From Diorhabda sublineata (Eukaryota > Arthropoda > Insecta > Coleoptera > Chrysomelidae): DNA of 64,000 bases. A program made the translations under genes and the position numbers. The stretch lies in NCBI RefSeq assembly GCF_026230105.1, contig NC_079481.1:16881042-16945041 (forward strand), read 5' to 3'. Below, one piece after another: positions 25,901 to 40,900 of this stretch. How positions within the stretch are numbered: position 1 is the stretch's first letter; each line of letters begins with the position of its first letter. The notes below the pieces were generated by a model, which did not search any database, was not told where the DNA came from, and saw nothing but the letters and a program-made list of their open reading frames with translations.

Positions 25901-28900
25901 TGCCTGTCGAGTGGGTCTTGCAAAAATTGCTGTAGGTGGGATTCTGTTGAACAGCTCGGAAGAGCATTTGCCGTGGTAGAATAGGTAAAACAGAGTCAGC
26001 TCGGCGACTTTTCTTCTATGCTCTAGCTGTCCAAGTTCCTGGTCAACTCTGGATCGTCTATAAGTCGAACTACTCTCTTCTCTATTGAGTTGAGCATTCT
26101 CGGGAAATGCTTGGGAGCCGAACTACAAATGAGCGAGCAACACTCCAAAAATGGACGAATCTGGGCCTCGTAGACTGCTGCGGTGTATATAGATTTTTGG
26201 TGATGGTTCCAAATAGGACCAAATCCTGAGCCGCAGTTCTAGCCTTCTTTGAAAAAATAACTGGGTCTTTGTTAGGGTTAGCAGGTTTGAACGACGATAC
26301 CAGTATATTATTGTCGGCGAAACTATAGATTGGTTTTACAGATTTGTCGAATAGATTGTTGATATATAGGAGAAAGAGAGTAGGTAACAAAGTACCTCCC
26401 TGGGGTACACCAGCGCTGACCTCAATCTTTTCTGAGATATGTCCATCTAAACCGATCTTGATGGATCGATCATTAAGAAAACTGCTAAATCAGTTGATAT
26501 GTGAAGAAGATGAACGATCTCAATTTATTTAGAAGGTTGACATGCCAAATCCTATCGAAAACCTTCTATATGTCTAGTGCGATTGCTCCGGTTTCTCCAT
26601 ATTTCTCTAAAGCTTCAGTCCATACGTTGGTGACGTATCAGTATGAGTTGAACTCAAGCAAGTTTCTAATCTGTAGGGAAGAGACCTGTTTTATATGATA
26701 GAGAAAATAGTTTGCATAACGGACTTGTTAGTTTAGCTGCGTATTTCTTCAATACTATTGGCGGTTTTTCCCCAGTGTCAAAATGTGGTGTCAAAATTTT
26801 ATTTCTGACATCGATGTACCCACTGCAGTCAGGCTGGGTAGTTGTGTTCCCTGTGAATTAAGAGTAGAATTTTTAGCAAACAAGCGACCCAACATGTCGT
26901 TACAAGAAAACAAAGTTATCGGCACTAGGATTTCATTGTTATGCTAGTAGTGAGAGTTTAGTCTGATATGTCAATGAGAGAAGAATACCATCAGATGATT
27001 TATTAAAATTTCAAAATAGTTTCCTTATAAGTATCATCTTTCATATTTATTACTTTTGTGTTCAAAACTTGTGAGTAGCAACAGCTACTCTCTTTACAAA
27101 CAGCTTACATTTCTTTTCTCCAAATGTTTTCTCTCTCTGACACAGAGGCAAAAAACCGGCCGGCAAATCGGTGTGTAATGACAAATATGCAAAAGTACAA
27201 ATTATTATATATTTGCAAAAGGTGAAATATCGGAAAGCAGAAATAAATGAAAATGGGATAAGAAAAAAAGACTGGTGGATGTTACATAATCATATTTTGT
27301 AACATTTCAAACGATATTCTGTGACATATATGATTTCCAGGCGGTCTCCTTGAATCGAATAGAGAATAGAAAATAATGAAAGATGAAGTCCGTCTATACA
27401 AATTAAGAAGCTTGTAAAGCTATTTATTGACAAACAAATAATATGTTTATATTTTTCAAAATATCCCGAGGAAATTATTAGATTGGTTTGAAAATCTGCC
27501 CATAAATTTTTGTAGAGACATTTTTCATGTTAAGTATATTTTAAAATTAAAGTTATAGAGTGTGAATAATCGAATTATCACTTTTCATAATATTATCCAT
27601 AGTATGGGGTAGTAACATGAGAATTCGAATAAATGTATGAGCTACACATTAAATAATATTTGTATTTTATGAATATTTCTTACTAAAACAAACGAGTTAA
27701 AGTTTATTATACTATTTCTTTCTCCAGATACCAATCTCATTAAGGAAGGTCCACAAGATGTAACAATCCCTTGGGGAGAAAACGCAGTTCTATCATGCAA
27801 AGTGTATGACAGCTCAGCATCAATCTATTGGATGAGAGATGATCAAGAGCTCATACCAGACTACCATAAATATGTTATATTAAATAATGGCACTCTTTTA
27901 ATTCAAAATGCAGATGAAAATGACGTCGGATATTACGAGTGTCTTGCTAAAAATACTGAAAAAGAAGAAAAATCAGCTCCCGCGAAAATGATTGTCAAAA
28001 AACCAAAGAAATATGCTAGTGATACTAATGGTAATTTCAATTTTTAACATATTCAATATTTAATATAATCAAAAATATAATTATAATGAATTTCAAAAAT
28101 AACCGTACAAAAGCAGACAAACAAAATACTCACAATTTTTTCCATTAATCTACGAGTTAAGTCAAGTGTTTCTGCGTGACAAGATGGTCGTCAATCGATA
28201 ATCGCAAATGTGATGGCTACTTAGTTGCAGTTGGTAAAATTGCAACAAACGGTTGAAATGAGAGGCTGAGACGGGAATATTTATAAATAATTTTAACGAT
28301 CTGCTTGTAACTCCTATAATACTGATTGACCAATATTTTCTCTGTGGTTGTTGGATGCAGAATATATAATACATAACACATATCTATAACGTCGATTACC
28401 GATTACCATTGGGTCATCAACAAGAAAAGTTTGATCATAATTCATGACAAATTTGACGAAAGTGTGATCAATAATATGATTTCCAGATCCTTATTTTCGT
28501 TTCCGTTTCGAATGTACAAGGGTGCATCCACATGACTCCTCCGTACTTTGATTTAAAATGTTTCAAGGATTTGTCTAGTCCTGTGTAGAGCTTACCATAA
28601 CATAGCTCGAATTCAAGATTTTTGTATTAGTAGCATTTACGAGGATGGTCCCAAAGTATCTGGCCTGACCTAGAGATGGCGGTAGTTGTTTGAAAAATAC
28701 CACTGTAGTTTGAAGACACCACAATGTTTAGTATTTGTTTGGAAGCTATCAAAAGTGAACATTTTCAGTGAATTTGTAAACGTGGAAAAATTTCTCGGTA
28801 GTTTGATATTTTCGAACAATGAAGAGGTGATGTCGGAAGTGATCGAACATCACTGGAGATAACGATGAAAAAGGAAAAAAATTTTCCAAAATCCTCGTAA

Positions 28901-31900
28901 ATAAGCTTAATTAATTTTCATATGATTTGAGTTTGGAGCAGATTTGACGAAAACGAACAATTTTGTAATTTCCAAATATTTTCCTATTGAATTGCACAAA
29001 TTTTGTAACTAACTACTATCTAAGAATGTAATTCAAGGAAAGATTTTTTTCTAACAGCACCTTTTCTTTGCCGCCATAAAGTATTATTGGATTACTTGAA
29101 AATACAGTATAATTATACATTCTCTTCTTCTTCTTATTTTAAGACTATGTCTAGTGTTTTCAAAGAGGCAGCCGAAGTTGTGACTCCGAGGACCAGCTTT
29201 CATACCAGCGCTTTGGTGGTCTTCCAGGCGGTCTACTTGTATTGGGTCTCTCTTCCTTTGCGATTTTCGCTAGTCGATCGTCGTCCATTCTATTGACATG
29301 ATCTCTCCATGCTCTTCTTCTTCTCTATGGAATAAAATTCAAAAATTAAAAAGGCATTTTTTCGACTCACGCGGTGTTGGAACTTAAGCTACGTTATCCT
29401 TAAGTGTGTAGAATCTGTCTTTAGCTGATTGGTGAGCATTGATTTTAATGGCTCTTCTTCGCTGTTGAGAACATCTTGTATTTTCAAATTTTTCTCTATT
29501 TCTTTTGAAACTATATTCTGGCGGAATATAAGTCTGTTCTCAAATTCGTGTCGCTGTCGGATACCATCATGTATTGTATTCCATGATGTGGAGAGCATTT
29601 GGGACATAAATCCTTTCATTGGACAGACCTGTCCATATTTGAGAAATGCTTTGGTTTTGTGAGATTTATGTCGTATTTAAGTATCAAATGTATTTATTAG
29701 GCCAATAGTGAGTCTTCAGGTTTGCGTTAATCTTTCATTTATGCCTCTGTCTTCTAAAAGTTGATTGCATTTAACAAAATCATTATCGTGTTCTTGAATG
29801 TTTCTCATTCTATGCTGCAGAGACGTTGATGAAGATCTCTCCCTTTAAGTATAAAGCGTATTTCCTTTTGGGATCGAGATATTCCTTGAAAAATTTTAAT
29901 GTCTCCTTCTAGGATTTTTTTCTTGAAGTAAGTCTTATAACTTGATGATCCTTCATGTTATAGTTGTTTGTTGGAGATTTCCTCTTCCATTCTTCCAATA
30001 ATTCTTCAATTATATGTAGTTTGTAGATAATTTGTCGTTTCAAATTCTGTTTTGGGTCAATGTGGGAACATGGGTGATTGTACAAGGAAGCTAAATCTTG
30101 TGTTTGTCTCTTCTTGAAGGTGTTTATTGAGTATAAGTGCGTTGATCTCAATAGCCGCCATATTTTGAGATTTGGTCTTTTAGTGATAGAATTTTGAATT
30201 TTTTCCCAAAAGGTACGGACGAAAACATTTGGTAGCCCATATTATTGCTAGCATTTCCTCTTCTATACTCTACTATTTCATTTTTGCATCATTCAGAATT
30301 CTGGATACATATACGATTGGCTTCCTAAAGTCTGGATATAGTAATTGTTTATATGTTTTAATGCATTCTAAAAATTATGGTGTGTGTTCTAATTTCACGT
30401 CCTTGCTTAATTATGCTTTATCAAGGAAAATCGTAATTTCTCTTTAATTGGTTTGACGTTGTGTGGATTACGCTTAGTTCCTTCTGGAATGACTATAAGA
30501 CTTACGAGTATAAAGCCGACTTCCTTTTTTACAAATTTGCATTTATCCAGTTAGATTCTGAATCCTGTTTCTCTTAGTCCCTAGATGATTTTTAAAATTT
30601 TTTTTTTAGGAATGCAGAAAACACAATTATGTCGTTCATGTATACCAGACAAATTTCTCCTGCCATCCTTTAAGTACATCATCCATTACTCTCTGGAATA
30701 TAGCAGGAGGGATTTTGGTATTCTGAGATATTCATGAAACTGTTTTGGACATTGAATGTAATTTCTATCTGGTAAAACCCAGTAGGTCGAGAGACATACC
30801 GACATCTTTCTAGTTTTTCCCTAATATCTGTTATGTTTGGAATCACAATCATTGTTTTTTCGTATGGTAGTCTATCACCATTTATTGAAGACTAATGCGA
30901 CTGACTAGGTCCTTGATTCCTTGCTCCAGCATTAATATTATTTCTCTCTGAACCTCTTTATGACCTAGTATAGATCGGAATTTCATCTGTTGTTCTTATG
31001 TTTGATACGATTGGTAAAAGTTAAGGGTTACTCTGGATGATGGAAAACATCTGAAAACCTTTTACACAGTTATTTTAATTGTATTTCTTCTTATTTCTCA
31101 ATATGATCGGCTCTCAGGAGACGTTCAATATCTTTCTTCAGGCATTCTTGAGAAAACATTTCGGTCCTAAGGAGGTAGTAGTTAACTAAATATATTTCTG
31201 AACTTTTAACTGAATTTGTATCGTTTCGAGTGTGAAACGAATTTTCGGTTATCAGTTCAGAATCGAGGAAATTGAGTTTGACTTGTAAAGGATTGATATT
31301 ATCAAGACCTATTAAACTATCGAAGTTTTGTGGAATTTTAAAAGTTAGAATTCAAAATTTCCGCTCTTTTGGAATGTCAGGACAATAATCTCAAGAACGA
31401 TTGTGGAAGATGGAGGTTACAATAAATGGAAATGATGATCATGGAAATACTTAGACTTAGAGGCAATATTGGGATTAAGAATTTGGTAGCGCTAGTGTCT
31501 ATAAGGATTTGAGAGGAGGGTTTGAGAAAGTTATGTTAGGTAGCTCACTGTCATCTTTTAGGAGTCTAACATTTTCCATTTTTTCGTCGCATTTATTTAG
31601 ATTTCTTCATATGGCTCGCAGAACTTATGTTCTAGATAGTAATCGATCTGAATAGTTTCATCCTCAACTAAGTTCATGCCATAATCAAAGAGTTCGTTAG
31701 CATAGTCGATATTGATAATTCTTTGGATGTACATTTTGGTAAGTTTTGTTATTGTTGAGGTCTCCAAAATTTCACTGCTTGGTCTCGGTTCTGTGTTGTA
31801 GCGCTAGTGCAAATATTCTCTATACGCTTGGTATATTCCAGGTGTTTTATTCCATCTATTTTGTTGTTTAGACCTATTGAACCGATATTTGAGAATGACA

Positions 31901-34900
31901 TGATGTGACAATAGATACATTATTGTTTTTTGATTTAGCGGTAAATTTCACTAGTGATGAAATAATTGATATAATCGGGATAATAGGAGAATGTAATAAA
32001 CTTCTGTGACAGAAGAAAATGAAATTAATGTTTTACTGGCAGTTACTGAAAACCCTTACACAAGTGTAATGAGTATTTCCAGCGAACAAGAATTGAGCTA
32101 CTACGGTGTGCAAAGAATCTCCGACAAAAACAAAATGCACACATTTACTTGCAACAGGAATTAACTGAAGTTGATTTTGAAAAAATACTATCATTTTGTA
32201 GATGGGGTTTACGAAAAATTAATCAACAGAGAGACTGTATTCTATTTGGAGATGAAGCCACGTTTAATAAAGGTAGTTGTGTTAGTAGGAAACTATTTCA
32301 CTCTTATTAATCAAGTATCCATATCACATAATGACACACAGTCAAATTAGATGATCGTTGAATATTTGGGTTCTTGATTATTATTCAGGGAATATTGACG
32401 GTCCAGGGAATGTTTTCCGATCTTGAGAACTGATTCCATTGACCTGTACTGGTACTCTATGCCTGAATTATTGATATGAGGTTGCTGCTCTGGTTGAAAT
32501 GGTGTAGTTTATCTCCGCGGTCTGATGATTGTTTGTTGCAATGTGAACACTTTTATTAATGTTTCTCAAATGTAATTTGTAGTAGACAAACGTTAGCTAA
32601 TGACAAAAATCACAGACACTCTCTTACTTTACTTCTGACTACGCCAATTAAGAGTTACTACAAGAGAAGTCACTTTTTAAAAAGAGACATTTATAGAATA
32701 AAATATTGATTATAAATCGATCTCATAAACAAAAAAATACAACTAAGCTGAACTAAAAATATGAAATGGTGTACAACAGTTCAATGAAATAATTAAGTTT
32801 TTTAAATTATATGAATCAGCAAGTTTATTTACAGTGGTAGCTCGAAGTTCAATACCATGTATGAACCATGGATCAACGAACTATAAATCGTATATTAAAT
32901 AAAATCCTAGGTTGTTTTGTTTCATCTTTATGTTTACTCATCATTTTATTTGGTTCTTATAACTCATAAGCTTTATAGGAAACTATTTTTTTCGTAGACC
33001 AACCAAAATTCACTGAAGTACCAACCAAAATTTTCGCTTCTATTGGAGACTTTGAAGCAACTCTGGGATGTAAAGCAGAGGGAGACCCGACTCCAATAAT
33101 AAATTGGTCTAAAGATGGAATTAGACTCCAGCCCACTAGTAAATACATTTTTCACCCAGACGGATCACTTACAGTAAAAAATATTGAACCAACGGATCAC
33201 GGTTCTTACCAATGTGAAGCTTTTAATGTCAATGGTAGAGTAACAGCTGATGGAATTGTAATGATTAAAGGCAAGTTGAATGTGCTTTTACACGTTTGCA
33301 AATAAATAAGTTTTCAAATGCTGTACTATTGATATATTTTTGTCAGCAGACATAGATAATGGCATAATGGGATAATGACATAGATAACGTTTATAATGAT
33401 CAAGCAAAACTTCAGAAAAAACAGTTTTTATATTATTACCTGTTTCTATGTTGAAAAATTGTGATTTGTAATAATTTCCTTACATAGAACAACAAACAGA
33501 TATAATTTTGATATTAGGAATACATGAGAAATGGTTTACGTGCATCAAAAATAATTTACAGTGGGATCCTGAACGGAGTGACTCAAAGGCAGGAATGATT
33601 GGTGGTGGTTAACGAAAAAAACAAAGAACAAGAACTTACCACCTGAGAAAAGGAACATGGTGTACTCTTAGCCGTTATCGAGAATCCTCAAGTTATTACT
33701 GGTGAAATAGCAAGACAAAAATTTGCTATAAATATTTTCCACAAAAATAAAATGTAATAACACTATATTCAATTAAATCATTAATTGAATTGAATCTTCG
33801 CAGATTAGCTAGTTCTCTATTAATTATTAATGGCTGTTTGGAAGATTGGGGACAAGGTATAGGGCCTTAAAGTAGGTCCCTGTTAGCTTAAAAATACCAA
33901 ATTTGGTACACTGTATGAGACTGATTAGGGTATTGAGTAATGGTAATTAGAAGGCGATCGAACCGTTCTGTCTATTATATACTTAAACTTTAACAGAAGT
34001 TTTTTATATGTCAGATGATTTTAAAAAATCTATTTTCATACAATAGATAATTTAATTCTAAAACCTTTTTTACTTTTGTAATTTTCCCTAAAACGTCATT
34101 TTCAAGGAAAAGTCGAATAGCCAAAGACATGTAAACTATTTAAGAAGTTGTGAAAAATGACGAGAATTTGCTGTTGTTATAAAATCAAGTCAAAATTGAG
34201 AATATGCAATTCAGTACTACTTAATAAATTTTTTTAAATGAATGGAAGAGAAACATGTTATATTGTTGAAAGATATAAAGAAGATAAACAGGAGAGATAT
34301 ATATAGACCAAGAGCCAGTGAACAATTTTAGCCGATCATTTCAAAAGTCATGAATCTTTTCACAGTCAAACCTTAATACCTACAGATGCTGAAAAGCCAC
34401 TTCTGGCAGCCCTATGTGGTCGTGGTGAACTACCCTAAATTTTTAAAGAGAGTCAGAAATAAGTCTTATTTCTGTTAAAGTATAAGTCATAAAATTTTAG
34501 GAAATTACTTTCGACGGTATTGTTACTTCATAAAATTTTTGTCATTTACATCCCTTCTAATTGATTATAAATATTTATAAAAAAAATCCAATTTTGTCAT
34601 AATATCTAATGCCAGAAAGAAATTCCATAACCAACAGTCTGCCAGAGTGAAAAACGTGTCCGTGCGAGTGCAAGCAATGCATATGGGAACTTGTTAGAGT
34701 GAGAGCGCTTATTAGTCATCTGTAGACTTCATTGGACGTACATTTAGAATGATATACAATGAAATAGATTTTTCTTTATCTTGTTGAGATTTCACTTTTG
34801 AAAGATATTTCTGTACCTTTGACGCAGATCTTCTTCAGGTCATTTACAAGGCTACTGTGAGAAAATATTAAAACGGGTAATATTCTAGGTATTATTTTGG

Positions 34901-37900
34901 GAGTTATTTGAACAGAATGGCATATCAAGATCATCTATATACCAAGCTATTAGACGTAATTTACTCCATCCATAATCATGCACAATAATTGTAAGATTTG
35001 TTATCTCAAGAGTTCAGTGAGTGAATTCCTGTCGATTTATTTTATGTCTGCATATTCACTTTTTAAAAGAAAATTTATTTTACTGATGAGGCTTTCTTAA
35101 CACTTAGTAGTATTACAAATATGAATAAATATAATTACTTTTAATATAACAACCCTGACATAATCTAATGAGTTTAAGATAATTATTTGTGTCGGCCCTA
35201 TCACTCAATATTCGATTGAACCAGTGGTATTTACAATCAGAATATTAATTTACATTCTTTGAGTTAATTTGCGCGTTAGATGTAACCTCTAATACTTTAT
35301 ACTAGGTATATACTTCTTGTCCAGTGGGCACTCCCAGGTCCACGTAACTGGCGTGTTTTGATATACAGAGTGAGTTATATGTATGAAACGCTCCAATTAT
35401 CTCGGAAACGGCTTTTAAGATTTTTATAAATTTATACAAGGGTCTTGTGATACGGCCGGTATTATGGTGATATCTACATTGTTGTCAGATCTTTTCTTTT
35501 TCCGGTAAAATAATGAACTTTGTTATTTCAAATTGATCACTCTGTATATTTTTCGCTTTTAGTAATCCTTAAGAAATACCTATTATTTTTCATCTAATGT
35601 TCCTTATACCTAACTGCCATAATTTTAGGAGTTATAGCTACATTTACAGTATCTCCACAAAAGTTATAATAAATAAATAAATATTGTACATTTAGATGTC
35701 TACGATTGAATAACTCGTTTAATTTGATTATTCTTTAATAATTTATGTGCTAATACAAATCTCGTAACAAGGTCTAATATCAGTAAGTTTGTAACAAGTT
35801 TAACGAAACTTGTGCAGTGAAATATTTATCCAAATCATGGCGCTACAACAACTGAAGACAAATCTTTAAATGTTTAAGTAGAAAAATTATGAATTTTAGA
35901 AAACATACAGTGAAGGCGATTACAACATATGCTCAAAATGCTGTCGATGTACTTCAATACAAGTCATGCGATTTTTAAAATTTTCAATCTATCTTTTAAT
36001 TCCTGAATATTGGCAGATTTTGTTTTATAAACGATGGTTTTAAGTAACACCACAGGAAATAGTCTAAAGGATTCATGTCAGGTGATCGCGGGGGCCATCC
36101 CATAAAACCACGCCTTCCAATCCATCTTTTAGGAAACACAATATGAAAATTTCTAATAATGAAGTTTTTTTTAAATGTATAATACTATTTTCCAATAAAT
36201 CTAAATACGCCTGATCAATGAAGTTTCCCTCATTGAAAAAAAGGACCAATTATTTTGTCGCCTATTATTCCAACCCATACATTCAATTTTTCGGGATATT
36301 GGGTATGGGATTCACGCATCCAACGAGGATTGTTAAGTGACAAGTATCTACAATTATGCTGATTTACGTTTCCATTAAAAATAAAATACTCAATACCACT
36401 CAATACATTACTTAAAAAATTTGGATCGTTTTGATTGTAACATTTTTTCATCATTAGGTCTGCAAACTCTTCACGTCTATCAAAATCGTCATCTGACAAC
36501 TCTTGAACCAACGTTACTTTGGTTGATGGAATTTATTATCACTTAAAATTTTCATTACGGATGTTTGCGAAATATCAAGTTGTCTAGTACTCAAGTGTGG
36601 ATCGTCTTCTAACAGGACACAAACATCTAAAGATTTATTTTCAGTTGATGAAGTTTTTCTGCGCCCTGATTTGTATAAATCTTTTACTGAACCAGTTTCG
36701 TTAAACTTTTTTACTAATTTACAGTAGATGTTGTTTTGGAATTTCTGTTAGGATATAAATTATTAGAGATATCACACGTTTCTTGTTGACTTCTACGCTT
36801 ATCACCATATCCTAATATCATTAAAATATAAATTTGTTCTTTTTAAGATAAACGATTCATTGTAATTTTCAATAAACTTCAGCAATAATAATTTATTGAA
36901 ACGTCAAATTTGTTACTGAAACAGTCATAGCCACCTAAATGTATTATTTTAATTTCGGCGGAGATAACGCAAATGTAGCTATAACTCCGAATTTATGGCA
37001 TTTAGGTATAGGAAATATTCGATTTAAAAATAATTTCTTGAGGATTTCGAAAAGCGATCCATTTGAAATAACAAAGTTCATTACTTTTCCGGAAAAAGGA
37101 AAGATCTGACAATAATGTAGATATCACCATAATACCGACCGACTCTTGTAGACAAAAATTTATAAAAATTGTACAAGCCGTTTCCTAGATAATTGAGGCG
37201 TTTCATACATAAAACTCACTCACTTCAGACAGTAGATAAGGATTTTTTTTTCAAGTGAAACTTTGAATTTTCTCCGTATCAACCAATGTATTTGTCTAGT
37301 ACGAATCCTGAGTATTTAGTACCATCTAATTGTGGTATTTTTGTAGTTTTCAACTTAACTGGAGGATATGTACCCTTACGTTGGGTGAATGCTACATTTG
37401 TTGATTTGCTCTCATTTACTTCAATCCTCCATTTTTGAAGCCACTCTTGTAATTGGTTAAGATGAGCCTGAATATTTTTTTTGCTCTTTTTGGCTCTTGA
37501 TTAGTAGAGAGGATGATTGTGTCGTCAGCAAAAGTTCATGATATTGTATACTGGTATATCTGATGTATACAGTGTGCAAAATAGCGGGCCTAGTTCGGTA
37601 CCCCGTGGCAACCCTGCTGCTCTAGTAAAAAGTTCGGACTTTTCCTCATTAACTTTTTTTTAAGGTTCTATTGGCTAGGTGACATTTCAGAAGTAGGTAG
37701 TAGTTTGGAGGAATGGAGTACCACCTTCTTTTGTTGTCAATGTTAAAGACTCCTTGAATCATCAATATTCAAATATATGGACGGGACGAGGAAATAATTG
37801 TCCTCAAGATTAACCTTTTAGGGACATTGAAGGAGTCTACTTATTCTTCTCCTATTGATTACCGAGAAGAATTGTATAATCGCATTACAGATATAAACAA

Positions 37901-40900
37901 TGATCATCAGCTAATGGCCAGAATCGACTTCAATTTTCGACCAAAAATAATTTTGTATCTAAAAGGAAATTATAATCATTTTTAGCAATTTCTTCAAATT
38001 ATTTAAGTGTTCATGTTCTTTCTACAATACTATTTATTTTAATTATTTGTTTTTCCATTAAATCGTATTGAAATGTATCTATTACTTTGTTAAATCTGGA
38101 ATAAAATTTACATCCAACGCTATTTGCAAATATGTTTTCAAATTAACGAAAATTACAAGATTAAAAACGTTTTTGAATTGAATGGTATGAAAATAAAATT
38201 TCTCAAATCAACTGACAGATAAAAAACTTCCTAATGAACCCCCCAGAAGGGTTCGATCTCTTCCTACTTATCATTATTTAATACCCTTAACAGTCATACA
38301 ATAGACCAAATTTGGTGTTTTTAAATTATATGGTTGCAAAGAAATAATTGAAGAAATTGAAAAGATATAATTGAAGAAATATCACCATAATAGAAGTTCA
38401 ACAAATCAAAGATTTATGTAGTAGAGAAAAAAAATCTTGAGATGAATTTTCGTTATGTACAAAAGGTTCAAAAATAAAGAGGACAAATTAATTTTGTAGG
38501 TTTTTAGATAAAATTGAAAAACATCGTGTAAAATACTCACACACAATAGGACAACTCATGAGGCAAATCATACAGGATGCTCCAGATATGGTTCAAAGCC
38601 TATGTAACAGCCGGCATGTCCGCAGCTAGTCGCATGCCTAAACGAACTTTCAATCGTCGCGCTAACCTAATCTAACCACAAGGATTCTTTCTAGATTAAT
38701 ACAATGCTTAATTCAATTAGGAAGTAAAGTCTAGTGTGGCCATATTATACTACATAGGAAAATAAAAGTAATTGTAGAATATATACTAGAAGAAAACCAA
38801 AACTGTTTTCAAACAGACTACAAACAGCTAACTACACCACTGACAAAATACTCAAGTGCGACAAAAAAGAACTGCCTTAACAAGTACAAAGGCACTGGAG
38901 GTTCAACCTAATCACTAAGAACATTATGTGCAAAAGGCTGCCGACACTGATATTGTCAAGGGAAAGCGACCTTGTTATAGCATTCGCAGACAACGTGGCT
39001 GTGTAACTTGTGGTAAAACACTGGAAGGTAACTAATTTCACTTTTGGTACAGCCTTAAAAAAGATCTGATCTACCACACATGTGTCTTTAGCAGATCGGA
39101 GAAGAGATAAACAAAATGAAGCATAAGGCATAGGCAATCGTCAAGAATAATCTTCTTCACTCATATTTTTCAATTACTATCAGTTTCTTCTTCTCTTCTT
39201 CCTCTTTCAATAGGTCCAAGTCCTGTTCAATCCTGTACGTTTGGCCCTCTTCCTGGATCTTCATGAGAAGCTGTACTCCAGCTCTCTTATCACCTCTTTG
39301 GTCGTCTGCCTACAGGTCTGCGTGTGTTAGGTCTCTGAGTTTTAGACCACTTTGCCTATCTGTCTTCTGGCATTCTTTCCACGTGATCCCTCCGGAATGT
39401 TTTTCGTGTCCTATCAGTTTAAAAATTGAAATATTTTTTCAGCTCCACCAATATTTAGTATTCAGCCTGAAAATATCATCACTCAAGTTGGTAATAACAT
39501 AAAACTTGAATGCGTTGCTTCTGGTACACCCAATCCCGAAATTATATGGTACAAAAATGATGAAGAAATTCTTCCCAATGATGAAAATGGTAGAGTACAA
39601 TTTACTGATAACAAAAGGGTACTTGAAATTAACAATGTACAAGTGTCTGATGCAACCATCTATGTTTGTGAAGCCTGGAATGAAGTGGGAATGCGCGAAG
39701 TAAGTGCGTCGGTTATTATTGAAGAAACATCACACAAACCAGCAAAATTGATTTATAAGCCCAATAATATTGAAGCATTGGAAGGTTAGTACATCTGATT
39801 AACCACAATATTTGTATAAGTACGACTTGTTTTATTACCTTGTTTTTATTGAATACACTGCTTACGCCATCACTTCACCAACACACACAATCACACTGTG
39901 TGTTAACCTTCAGTTTCAACTTTCATTATCAACTAAGTAAGTTCACCTTCAGTCCCTGAAGACTATAACTTGGTTATCGAAACACGTGGCAGACAGTGTA
40001 ATTGTGAGGGTTAGTGTAGTGGTAGTGTAAACAGTGTATTCAGTATGAGTATCACCAAAGGTTCCAGAAATTCCAGCTTTGTTTTTATAAAAGTTGGTAG
40101 AACCCACATAAAAAATTTCAAATAACTAACTTAATACAAATAAATTTTGCCAAGCATTATCTATATCTACGATGAAAATTTAAATAAACTTTCATCATTG
40201 GCTCTATTTTTTTCTAAATCGTGACTAAGAAAATCTCTTCTATAATAAAAATTGTATTTATTCAGAACTAATTTTTACATTCTGTACATAAACTGCTGTG
40301 AAGTTTTGTTTTGAAAATACATATATGTATCATCTTCCCACATATTAAAAACCAAATGAGTATAGCTTTTGTGAAAAAAGTCATAGTACTACTCAAGCTT
40401 CTAAAATTTCATATCATTAGCATTAAGTTGATGATACGCTACTGTTGTTATTTCATATACGAGGTATGTCAATTCAATAGGTACTGCTAATTTATTAATA
40501 AAACAAAAGTAAATGGAGTTTCATACAAAATTCTGTCATTGATCTTCACAATAGTCTCCCCCATTTAACTATACACAATGACTCCAACATTACTTCTATG
40601 ATTCAAATCATCATTCGTAATCGTCTGAAATTAGCATGTTTAGAACCACTATTACAGTTTCTTTATCCTCCTCTACGCTACCATGATGAGTTCCTTTGAG
40701 GTGTGACTTCATTTCATAAAATAAAAAAAAGGCACAGGGGCAAGATCAAGGATATAAAGTGAGTGTAGATTCGTTTAAATGCCTTATCGTCAAAAACTCT
40801 TGCACAATATGTGAGGAACGGGTCGGCACGTTATCCTATTCCTGTTTGGCTGACATATTTACAATGTAATATGGTGTTAAAGTTGGAAACTCTTAATAAT

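Noticed and set aside
33271..33282. GT donors at 33275 and 33281 as alternatives to the GC donor
   Set aside because: Both shift the reading frame and bring stops within the next exon.
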